A stretch of 64,000 nt of DNA from positions 1,240,001-1,304,000 of the forward strand of contig NC_007677.1 of assembly GCF_000013045.1 (NCBI RefSeq), in the 5' to 3' direction. The notes below the pieces were generated by a model. The model saw only the letters and a program-made list of their open reading frames with translations, was not told the DNA's origin and ran no database searches. A program made the translations under genes and the position numbers. Numbering within the stretch: the first letter of the stretch is position 1; the number at the start of each line of letters is the position of its first letter. The DNA is from Salinibacter ruber DSM 13855 (lineage in GTDB: Bacteria; Bacteroidota; Rhodothermia; Rhodothermales; Salinibacteraceae). Shown here one piece after another: positions 1 to 7,211 of this stretch.

Positions 1-220
1 CCGAAGGGGCAGGGCCCTGAAACAGGGGAGAGGGAAAGAACGGAAGGTCGGAGAGAACCTGGGACTGGCCCGGGGAGAACGGCGCGACTGCACTCAAAAC
101 GACGAGCAACGTCACCCCGCTGAGCATAACGGCCGAGAGACGACGAATGAGCCGGGCGGCCTCGGGGGAGGACGCGTCGACGCCGTCGTCGGATTGGTCG
201 GACCAGAAGGGGAGGCGCAT
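1..220 (-). CDS. N-terminal fragment of an unknown membrane protein, cut by the window edge
   Basis: An open frame starts at ATG 218-220 on the minus strand and runs without a stop to the first base of the window, giving 73 residues. It begins with a polar, acidic stretch (MRLPFWSDQSDDG), followed by an RLIRR-type basic patch and one hydrophobic segment at about residues 33-50, so the N-terminus is probably cytoplasmic with one membrane pass. It lies 45 bases downstream of the amidotransferase gene on the same strand and may be co-transcribed with it. I recognise no family, and the rest of the protein lies outside the window. Confidence 0.5.
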   Translation of the reverse strand, partial: MRLPFWSDQSDDGVDASSPEAARLIRRLSAVMLSGVTLLVVLSAVAPFSPGQSQVLSDLPFFPSPLFQGPAPS

Positions 221-265
221 AACAGTGCAGTCGTGAACACCGACGAGAAGCGAGGGCGCGGGCCG

Positions 266-964
266 TCAGGCCGAGGAAGGGACAGAGGCCGTCCGGGCGT
301 GCCCTAGAAACGCCCGAAAGAGCGGTCGGGTGATGTCCCCCATGCGTTCGGGATGAAACTGAACGCCGAACAGGCGTCCACTCTCGTGTTCGATCGCCTC
401 GATCACCCCGTCCGGGGCCGTGGCCACCACCGAAAATCCCTCCCCAACCGTCGCGATGGCCTGGAGGTGGCGCGTGTTCACGGGTAGGGTGTCGACGTCG
501 AGCCACCGATGCAGGTGGGAGGACGAATGCAGGGTTACGGGGTGCGTCGTGGCCCCACGTTTCTGGCTGTGCGTCTGCGCGCCCTCGTGTTCAGCCTCTA
601 CGTCTCCGTAAATCGTGCCCCCTGCGAGGGCGTTGAGGCGCTGCATACCGTAGCAGATGCCCAGAATGGGCCGCCCGGCCTGCCAGCAGGCCTCAATCCA
701 GCGGCGGTCCGACGCGGCCCGCTGCGGGCCGAGGGCGTCGAGCTCTTCGGGGAGCGGGCCGGTGAGGCCTTCGGAGACGGCCGGCCCCCCCGGCACCACC
801 AGCCCGTCAATGCGGCCCAGCGTCTCCTCGACCGTCCGGTCGGACGCGGTGATGGGGAGCACCACGGGGACCCCACCGGCGTTTTCGATGGCCGCCGTGT
901 ACCGGCGGTCCAGACGCTGAGTCCCGTCCGTGTGGGCGGTCGTAATGCCAATGTGAGCGGGCAT
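266..964 (-). CDS. Class I glutamine amidotransferase-like hydrolase (peptidase C26, PuuD-like)
   Basis: A 232-residue protein covering the whole class I amidotransferase fold. The nucleophile elbow is GICYGMQ with Cys104, and the catalytic His204/Glu206 are in VQFHPERMG. The N-terminal pattern (IGIT, then VVLP and DGLVVPGG at 53-60) is that of gamma-glutamyl-GABA hydrolase-type C26 enzymes, which cleave gamma-glutamyl bonds, usually in polyamine or gamma-glutamyl conjugate breakdown. No other putrescine-pathway gene lies nearby, so the substrate is not shown by context. The start gives a normal family length. A second class I amidotransferase of a different subfamily lies about 1.4 kb away on the same strand. 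Confidence 0.85.
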   Translation of the reverse strand: MPAHIGITTAHTDGTQRLDRRYTAAIENAGGVPVVLPITASDRTVEETLGRIDGLVVPGGPAVSEGLTGPLPEELDALGPQRAASDRRWIEACWQAGRPILGICYGMQRLNALAGGTIYGDVEAEHEGAQTHSQKRGATTHPVTLHSSSHLHRWLDVDTLPVNTRHLQAIATVGEGFSVVATAPDGVIEAIEHESGRLFGVQFHPERMGDITRPLFRAFLGHARTASVPSSA

Positions 965-1065
965 GGGCGACGGCGAAGAGCGGTGCAGGAAGACGGGTGG
1001 AGGGTAGGGTCAAATTGCGTGCCATCCGACCGGAAGACGGCAGGCGGCCCCAGTCGAGGGGGCCC

Positions 1066-1395
1066 TCAAGGCCGCACGTCGCGCAGCGTGATGGGGGTCG
1101 GGTCGGAGGGGGCCGTCAGGTCGAGGGCCAGGGTGAGGGTGTCGCGGGAACGGATGATGTTCGTCGCGTGGGAGCCGAGGGATCCACGATCGAGTTGATC
1201 GTGCAGGGCGCTCTTGATGGTACGGCGCTGGCCCTGCGTGGTGGAGGAGCCGTGGATCACTTTCAATTGGCTCCGCCCGCGGGTCTCGGCGAGACGAAGC
1301 GTGGTGTAGGTCACGTCGAGGGCCTCGTCGACCGACAGGCCGTGCAGGTCGAGGGTCACCGTGGAACCGTCGTCGTCAAGCGTGGGCGTCGCCAT
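1066..1395 (-). CDS. Small stand-alone Smr-domain protein
   Basis: A 109-residue protein made almost entirely of one Smr domain. The family's LDLHGL motif is at residues 15-20 and the second HG motif is VIHGSS at 46-51, where HGxG would be typical. Smr domains, also found at the C-terminus of MutS2, act as nucleases on DNA or RNA and in ribosome rescue. Which applies here cannot be told, and no MutS2 is nearby. The frame stays open upstream to 1599, but I chose ATG 1393-1395 because the extra residues are Pro/Arg-rich and unlike a folded domain. Confidence 0.8.
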   Translation of the reverse strand: MATPTLDDDGSTVTLDLHGLSVDEALDVTYTTLRLAETRGRSQLKVIHGSSTTQGQRRTIKSALHDQLDRGSLGSHATNIIRSRDTLTLALDLTAPSDPTPITLRDVRP

Positions 1396-1849
1396 GGGCC
1401 TCGGGGTGGGGCATAAAAGCAGTGCGTGTGTGGTACCTTCCCGGCCGAGAAGAGATTCGGGGGGAGCCCGGTCCGAAACGGTCCCCGTGGAGGGGCAGTG
1501 CTGTGTACGGAGCACTGGAAGGGGCCCCGCAACAGCCATCGGGAAGTGTGTGAACGCTTCGCCGCGTCCGCCCGGACGAGGCATCGGTCGTTGGGGCACG
1601 ATGGTAAGGCGGCGCCCACGGTGCGTTTCTACGTCGGCGAAGGGCAGAACGGTTGGTGTGAATCGGATCCGGGAGTGCCGCGCCGACGCGGGGCAGCGGA
1701 GGCGGCAGGGCGGCCGTGCCCGCGGAGAAAGGACACACCATCACGCCGCCCAGGCCGGCAGACGCGACGTTGAGTCGACGGAGGCGCCCGCCTTGGCACT
1801 GATCAACGGCCCTGCACCCGGGCGTCGCACGGAGGGCACGGAAACGGGC
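1396..1849. other. Gene-free stretch between the Smr and SWIM genes
   Basis: About 450 bases. Several frames are open on both strands, but their translations are Arg/Pro/Gly-rich, lack the acidic bias of the real genes and match no motif I know. It must hold the promoter of the minus-strand Smr gene and the end of the SWIM transcript. I see no convincing terminator, RNA gene or repeat. Confidence 0.5.
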
Positions 1850-2311
1850 CTACGCAGTGCCGTCGGACGGATCGGACTCTCCAATCAGACGGGCCCGCTC
1901 CCGTTCGATCTGGTCCAGGAGACGGGGGGCGTGCTCCACGAGCCGCTCGATGAGGGTGCTCAACTGGTCCCGATCCATGTCCGCTAGAAGATCGGCGACC
2001 GCGGCAGGGTCCGATTTGAGCACCTCGTCGCTGTCGAGCACCTTCAGTACAGTGGCGACGACGTGCTTGCACCAGGAGCCCTCGTAATACGGACACGTGC
2101 ACTCAACAGCCGCGATGTGGTCGGCCTCGAACTGAACGGTCACCACGTACGGGTGCACGTTGCTTCCCTGTACCTTCGCCTTCAAGGTGTGATCGTCGGT
2201 TCGCTCCACGGACTGCACAGCCCCGTCGTGGAAGTATTGCCGGCCGCGCTCGAAGGACCCGCCCGCGGTGTGCTCCCGGAGCTGGTCCCTGGTGACGGGA
2301 AGAGTGGTCAT
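1850..2311 (-). CDS. SWIM zinc-finger protein
   Basis: A 153-residue protein with a SWIM zinc-binding motif: Cys71-x-Cys73, then Cys81-x-His83 (CTCPYYEGSWCKH). SWIM domains bind DNA or partner proteins. Free-standing bacterial ones usually have this layout: an N-terminal strand-rich part beginning with a 'FERGRQYF' block, the zinc site in the middle and a helical acidic C-terminus. In other bacteria SWIM proteins often sit beside SNF2 helicases, but none is seen here. It follows the class I amidotransferase on the same strand with a 22-base gap, so the two may share a transcript. The biochemical role is unknown. Confidence 0.8.
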   Translation of the reverse strand: MTTLPVTRDQLREHTAGGSFERGRQYFHDGAVQSVERTDDHTLKAKVQGSNVHPYVVTVQFEADHIAAVECTCPYYEGSWCKHVVATVLKVLDSDEVLKSDPAAVADLLADMDRDQLSTLIERLVEHAPRLLDQIERERARLIGESDPSDGTA

Positions 2312-2333
2312 GATGGCTGAAGGGAAACCAGAA

Positions 2334-3071
2334 TTATGCGTTCAGGGGAGAAGAGGACGTCTCGGGGGCGGAGGCCACGTGGTCGAGGAAATTCTCAAAA
2401 ACGCGGGTGGCGGTCCCGGCCGCCTCCACGTTGGCGTCCGTACAGGTGTCGAGGGCGCGCTGGATCTTGCGGCCGGACAGGTCCTTCGAGTGAATCATGG
2501 CCTCGGCGGTCTTTAGGTCGTACTCGGGGTGGAACTGCACGCCGTACACCTGCTCGTAGCGGAGCGCCTGTACGCCCGTCTCGTTGGAGGCCAGCAGGCG
2601 GGCGTCGGGCGGCATCGTCACCACGTGGTCGGAATGGGTGGCGAAGACGGTAAAGGGATCCGGAAGCCCGTTCCAGATCGGATCGTCCGCCTCCTGTTGA
2701 ACCTCGATGTAGCCCAGCTCATAGCTGCCCCCGCGAACGGTCCCCCCTAGGATCTGGGCGAGAAGCTGGTGGCCCCAGCACACGCCAAGAAGGGGCAGGC
2801 CGTCGGAGATGGCCCCCTCTACCCACCGGCTCAGCTCTTGTATCCAGGCCCGGTGGCTGTCATAAACGGAGGACTGTGAGCCGCTGATGATGGCGCCGTC
2901 AAACGACGGAGGCGTCTCGCCGTCCGTCTGAACGGGAGCGGGCTCACCGATGGGTGGGGGCATCTCTCCCTCGTTCGCGTTGTAGACGGTGAGGGACGCA
3001 TCGACTTCCCGCTCGAAGTTGCGCTGGGCGTGAGGGGTGCCGAGCGATGCGTCGATGAGGGCAAGATGCAT
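2334..3071 (-). CDS. Type 1 glutamine amidotransferase (GMP synthase-like GATase domain)
   Basis: A 245-residue stand-alone GATase1 protein. The nucleophile is Cys98 in LLGVCWGHQ, and His181/Glu183 are in VQFHPEYD. The block ISGSQSSVYD at 62-71 matches the GuaA-type GATase1 group often annotated as 'GMP synthase-like', but no synthetase domain follows, so it is not GuaA itself. Such proteins hydrolyse glutamine or gamma-glutamyl compounds, with ammonia passed to an unknown partner or simply released. ATG 3069-3071 gives the full first beta strand (HLALIDAS). It is divergent from the outer-membrane barrel gene and probably leads a short operon with the SWIM gene. Confidence 0.8.
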   Translation of the reverse strand: MHLALIDASLGTPHAQRNFEREVDASLTVYNANEGEMPPPIGEPAPVQTDGETPPSFDGAIISGSQSSVYDSHRAWIQELSRWVEGAISDGLPLLGVCWGHQLLAQILGGTVRGGSYELGYIEVQQEADDPIWNGLPDPFTVFATHSDHVVTMPPDARLLASNETGVQALRYEQVYGVQFHPEYDLKTAEAMIHSKDLSGRKIQRALDTCTDANVEAAGTATRVFENFLDHVASAPETSSSPLNA

Positions 3072-3421
3072 CTCGAAAGGTGCGTTCGGTTCAACAGATT
3101 CTCACGTAGATCACCGCCGAGAACGAAGTGCGTTCCGGCCCTTGGACGAGGACAAGCGATGCGCCGAACCCGGAGGGCCCTTGACTGAAAGCCGGCTCGT
3201 CCGTAGCGTCTATACCACGGAGGTCCAAGAAGTCGTCCCCCGGCGGGCGCAGATGAGCAAGGCATTCTCCGACCCCGCGGAAAGCAGGGGGGGAGTGAGT
3301 GACGGCCTGCCCATTCGGCGCTCCGCCCCGGGGAACCGTGAAAACTTTCTATAGGGCCCCTCGTGTCAGTGTTCGCACTCCCGACGCCGCTGCGTTCACG
3401 ATCCCCATTGTCTCCGCCCAA
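3072..3421. other. Divergent intergenic region
   Basis: About 350 bases between a minus-strand amidotransferase and a plus-strand barrel gene, so promoters for both are expected here. The clearest A/T-rich elements are TCTATA at 3209-3214 and AAAACTTTCTATAG at 3341-3354; the second lies about 70 bases before the barrel start and is the better -10 candidate. The frame of the barrel gene is open back to a GTG at 3299, but that extension reads as noncoding. Confidence 0.35.
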
Positions 3422-4819
3422 ATGACTGGTCCCAGCCCCGGGCCCATTCGTCGCGTCACCGTCCTCGGGATCGCGCTCGTGACCACCCTGATCCTTGGGG
3501 CATGGTCAACACCGCGAACAGCACGGGCGCAGCCGACGTCCCGCCCGGACCGGTCGAGGACAGTCCCCGACTCCTCCTGGAACCAGGAGGGCGTACGCGA
3601 TACCAGTCGGGCGGCCCGGTGGCGCCGCGTGCGTCGCCAGAAGGCCCAGTCGATGGAGGAGCACAGGCCGTCCTTCGTAGAGCGGGCCGTGTCGTTTGTG
3701 AGTAGCTTCGGTGGCGCCGTCGTGCCCCACCGCCTGATTCTCGATGTGCCCCGGGTGGAGATTGCCGACTTCCACCCGGTCTTTGGGGGGCTTGAGGGCA
3801 ACGCCGGAACGACGGCAGGGGTGCTCTACGCCCCGACGTTCTGGGCGGGGGAGCAGCGCCTCGCCGAGGCGGAGCTTCTTGGGAGCCTCCGGGGGTACTA
3901 CGGAACCGGGATGCGCTTTGGGGGCGTCTTTGGGCCCTACGTGGGATACGCGTACGCCCGGTATCAGCACCGCCCCCGCGAGAGCTTCTACGGGGTCGGT
4001 CCCGACAGCCAGGTGGACACGGAAGCCGGCTTCCGGTTGGACCAGGGGGTTGTGGGGGGGCTTCTGGGATGGTCGCCCCGCCCCAGTGCACTTCTTGGGG
4101 GACACGTCTCGTACCAGGCGAACCGGTACGGGACCGGGCAGGGCGGCCGGCCGACGGTCGCGGATCAGTTCGGGGCGACCCTCCCCGGCATAGGGGACGA
4201 TGTGGACTACCTCATGCTCGGGGCGTTCTTCGAGCTTGACGCCCGCGACACGCCGTACACCCGCGCCTTCGGACACCGATTTGCCCCGACGGAGCCCCGA
4301 CTGCGCGGGGTGTCGCTCGATGCATCGCGCGGATTCTACCTGGCCTCCGAGGTGACACACAATTTGAGCATGCGCGGACAAGACGTCGACTTTACCCGCT
4401 TCACGCTCGATGTTCGGGAGTTCGTGCCGATTGGAAAAGAGCTGCTCCACGGCTTCTCCTTTCGCCAGTTTGCGTCGGTCACCCACTCGGGGGGCGGGCG
4501 TGTGCCGTTCTATCGATTGCAATCCATCGGGGGGGCCCGATCCCTCCGGGGATACCCGTCGGGGCGGTTCCGCGACCGAAACGTGCTGCTGGCGAACGGA
4601 GAGGTGCGGTGCCAGGTCTGGCACTGGATCGACATGGCGGTCTTCGCCGACGTGGGGCACGTGTTTCGCGACGTTCGCGACGTCGATGCTGCGGATCCGC
4701 ACCTCGGGTACGGCCTTGGGTTTCGGGTCAAGAACGACGGGAAAACGCTGGGGCGCGTCGACGTGGCCCGGGGACGAGAGGGATGGGAGCTGCACCTTGA
4801 CCTAGGCTCTCTCTTCTAA
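3422..4819 (+). CDS. Outer-membrane beta-barrel protein with an Omp85/BamA-like C-terminal domain
   Basis: A 465-residue exported protein. ATG 3422 starts a clean signal peptide (RRVT, a hydrophobic core, then TARAQ), which decides the start over the upstream GTG. After a basic linker the protein alternates aromatic and glycine-rich strands. Near residue 376 it has SIGGARSLRGYPSGRFRDRN, the RGY loop motif of the Omp85 (bacterial surface antigen) barrel, and it ends in ...DLGSLF with a terminal aromatic residue. No POTRA repeats are visible, so it is not BamA itself; patatin-associated and other POTRA-less Omp85 barrels are the nearest comparison. It is followed after 5 bases by the next gene, so the two products probably act together in the envelope. 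Confidence 0.75.
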   Translation: MTGPSPGPIRRVTVLGIALVTTLILGAWSTPRTARAQPTSRPDRSRTVPDSSWNQEGVRDTSRAARWRRVRRQKAQSMEEHRPSFVERAVSFVSSFGGAVVPHRLILDVPRVEIADFHPVFGGLEGNAGTTAGVLYAPTFWAGEQRLAEAELLGSLRGYYGTGMRFGGVFGPYVGYAYARYQHRPRESFYGVGPDSQVDTEAGFRLDQGVVGGLLGWSPRPSALLGGHVSYQANRYGTGQGGRPTVADQFGATLPGIGDDVDYLMLGAFFELDARDTPYTRAFGHRFAPTEPRLRGVSLDASRGFYLASEVTHNLSMRGQDVDFTRFTLDVREFVPIGKELLHGFSFRQFASVTHSGGGRVPFYRLQSIGGARSLRGYPSGRFRDRNVLLANGEVRCQVWHWIDMAVFADVGHVFRDVRDVDAADPHLGYGLGFRVKNDGKTLGRVDVARGREGWELHLDLGSLF

Positions 4820-4824
4820 TCACC

Positions 4825-6498
4825 ATGTGCGCCGCGTTTTTCGGTTCAACTCGTGGGCTGCGGGTCCGGTGGGCCGGAGGGCTGCTGTGCCTGTTGGCGC
4901 TTCTCGGCGGGAGCCCCTCGTCCGCAGCCGCGCAGCGGTTTCTCTCCGATGACCCGCTGTGGCACGACCCCGATCGCATGGACATGCCCTTCCCGGAGCC
5001 GACCCCGTCGGACCGTGGGATTGGGCCCCTGGAGTTTTTTGAACGGAGCTTTGGGGTGCCGGGGGAGTACGCCGTACCGGCGAAGAACGTCAACACGGTC
5101 GGGGGCGTGCCCAACTCGTCCTGGTACACCAATCGGCACTACCGGTCCCCCATGTCGCCGGCCGCCCTCCGACAGGGCCCCAACCAAGGGCCGGGGCCGT
5201 CGGCGCGATCCCCGTGGCGCGTGGTGGAGCTGGGCCCCCCGGGAGGGCTGCCCCGTGCGATCATTCGGGACACCACGGGACGCCCCTTTCGGATTCTCTT
5301 CGACGCGCCCGCGCACCCGGAGATGGCGACGGGCGCCGCCATGATCAGCAGTCGCCTGCTGCACGCGCTCGGCTACAACGTGCCGCAGCACTGGCTGCGT
5401 CGCGTTCGGGCGGGGCGGCTGGTGCCGGAGCCGGACAGTGGTGTTACGCAGTCCCGTGTGGACAGCCTTCTGGCGTCGGCCGCCCAGCGTCCGGACGGCA
5501 CGTACCGGGCGCTCGTAACTCGAATCCCGGATGTTGAGCGCCGCATCGGACCGTTTCAGTTTAAGGGGACCCGTGCGGACGACGGGAACGACGTGTTTCC
5601 CCACGAAGACCGGCGTGAGCTGCGGGGCCTTCGGATCGTTGCGGCCTGGATTCACCACAGCAAGATTCGGCCCCGGCATACCCTCGATGTGGGGGTGCAG
5701 GTGGAGGGACGCCGCTTTGTGCGGCACTACCTGGCGGACCTACACCTCACGCTCGGCAGTGCAGGCGCGACGCCGAAGTCGGAGTGGTCGGGGCACGAGC
5801 ACGTGCTCGAATTGGGCCGCATCTTCGAGCGCATCGGCACGCTTGGGCTCAGCGGTGGGGACTGGGCGGAGGTTGAGCCGCCCGACGACCCGGCCCTCGG
5901 TCGCTTCGGCATCGGCGGGTTTGATCCGCAGGCGTGGCGTCCCGAGTGGCCCAACCTCGCGTTTCAGCGCACCACCCCCGCCGATGCGTTCTGGGCCGCG
6001 AAGAAGATCCGGAATTTCTCCCGCGAGGACCTGCGTGTCATCGTCTCCACGGCCAACTACTCGTCGGCGGAGGTGGCCGACTACATGGTCCGCACCCTCC
6101 TCGCCCGACGGGATGCCATCGGGCAGGCGTTTTTGGACTGGGGAGGGGGCCTGGATCGATTTGCGGTCCGGTCCGGACGGCTCACCTTCGAGGACCTGCG
6201 CGCCGCACACGGACAAGCGCCCGACACTCTCCGGCGCACGGTCACGTGGCGGGCCTACGACAACCGCGCGGACGCGGTGAGCCCCGTTTTGACTCGCATG
6301 ACCTCAAGCCGGGAGGCGGTGCCGCTTCCCGACTACTCCCCGTCCTACCTTCGCGCCTCCCTGGTGACGCCCCGAGCGGGAACCACCCGTGTCTATGTGC
6401 GCCAGACCGAGCAGGGGCAGGCGTCGCCGGGGGGGAAATTGCGTCGCCGGGTGGTTGGGGTCGAGCGCACGGCCCCCTCCACGGCGGAGAGGCCGTAA
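4825..6498 (+). CDS. Secreted protein of an unnamed conserved family, paired with the barrel protein
   Basis: A 557-residue protein with a signal peptide (hydrophobic core at residues 17-31, then AAAQR). I know no name for it. Three blocks look conserved: NSSWYTNRH near 95; a block near 170-190 with LFDAPAHPEMATGAA and LGYNVPQHW; and one near 245-285 with FKGTRADDGNDVFPHEDRR followed by AAWIHH. I have seen this layout in hypothetical proteins of other Gram-negative phyla, where it loosely resembles kinase-like (HipA/CotH-like) folds. If so, the usual Lys before 'FD' is replaced here (ILFDAP), which would argue against catalysis. That comparison is from memory and is weak. It is translationally close to the barrel gene, suggesting a shared envelope function. 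Confidence 0.6.
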   Translation: MCAAFFGSTRGLRVRWAGGLLCLLALLGGSPSSAAAQRFLSDDPLWHDPDRMDMPFPEPTPSDRGIGPLEFFERSFGVPGEYAVPAKNVNTVGGVPNSSWYTNRHYRSPMSPAALRQGPNQGPGPSARSPWRVVELGPPGGLPRAIIRDTTGRPFRILFDAPAHPEMATGAAMISSRLLHALGYNVPQHWLRRVRAGRLVPEPDSGVTQSRVDSLLASAAQRPDGTYRALVTRIPDVERRIGPFQFKGTRADDGNDVFPHEDRRELRGLRIVAAWIHHSKIRPRHTLDVGVQVEGRRFVRHYLADLHLTLGSAGATPKSEWSGHEHVLELGRIFERIGTLGLSGGDWAEVEPPDDPALGRFGIGGFDPQAWRPEWPNLAFQRTTPADAFWAAKKIRNFSREDLRVIVSTANYSSAEVADYMVRTLLARRDAIGQAFLDWGGGLDRFAVRSGRLTFEDLRAAHGQAPDTLRRTVTWRAYDNRADAVSPVLTRMTSSREAVPLPDYSPSYLRASLVTPRAGTTRVYVRQTEQGQASPGGKLRRRVVGVERTAPSTAERP

Positions 6499-6622
6499 TC
6501 GGCCCTACAAAACGCAGATTTGGGAGGAAAAAGACCTTGAACGGACGTGAAAGTTGAATTTCTCCTAACGTCACGCCATACTAAATGATGGTTTTCCTCT
6601 CCAAGCAAAAGTGCCCAATGTT

Positions 6623-6934
6623 ATGTCATTCTCGAAGGTCTGGATTGTACCCGTCCTGTTTGTCGTCGTAGGATGTGGAAGTGCGGAGGAATCGCCAATG
6701 GACACTGAGGCCTACAACGGGACGATTGCCGAGGTGGACGCCGAAGCGCGCATGGTCCACGTTGAGGTGCCGGACGAAGGAACCATGGAGCTTGCCTTCA
6801 CGGACACGACGCAGGTGCTGAAAAACTTTTTGGAGGTCCCCTTTGACTCTCTGGGCCCCAACCAAAAGGTGCGTGTCGAGGTTGTGGAGACCGAGGATCA
6901 GCCAACCCCAACGACCGTCACGCTGCTTGAGTGA
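6623..6934 (+). CDS. Small lipoprotein
   Basis: A 103-residue protein with a short hydrophobic signal and a lipobox (VVVGCGS), so it is probably processed by Lgt (encoded in this window) and anchored to a membrane. The mature part is a strand-rich acidic domain of about 80 residues containing NGTIAEVDAE, VHVEVP and TVTLLE, a pattern like small OB- or PRC-type beta folds; no family can be assigned. ATG 6623 was preferred to GTG 6611 because it sits directly before the signal. The stop codon lies inside the first unit of a 17-base tandem repeat. Confidence 0.6.
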   Translation: MSFSKVWIVPVLFVVVGCGSAEESPMDTEAYNGTIAEVDAEARMVHVEVPDEGTMELAFTDTTQVLKNFLEVPFDSLGPNQKVRVEVVETEDQPTPTTVTLLE

Positions 6935-6978
6935 CCCTGCACTGTGTGTGACCCTGCACTGTGTGTGACCCTGCGTTG
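6931..6978. repeat. 17-base tandem repeat, 2.8 copies
   Basis: The unit GTGACCCTGCACTGTGT occurs at 6931-6947 and 6948-6964, followed by a partial third copy (GTGACCCTGCGTTG, 6965-6978). The first copy supplies the TGA stop of the small lipoprotein gene. It looks like a slippage product. The remaining 230 bases to the end of dnaE hold nothing I recognise. Confidence 0.9.
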
Positions 6979-7211
6979 GAGGACGGAAAGCAGCAGTGCT
7001 ACGCGCAGTCGGGGAAGTTGAACACCGATCCCGGCTTCGTCCATGCGTTCCGGCAGTTCACGGCCCCGAGGCTCCGTGTCCCTCCGGTTCACCGTTCCGT
7101 ACCCGGCATATCGGGCGGACGGCCGGGGCGCCGGGCGGGTACGGCGGGCGTGTTCGGCACCACCGACCGGCCGACGCCCCGGACGAACGCCGTAGGAAGC
7201 GGAGACGGCGC

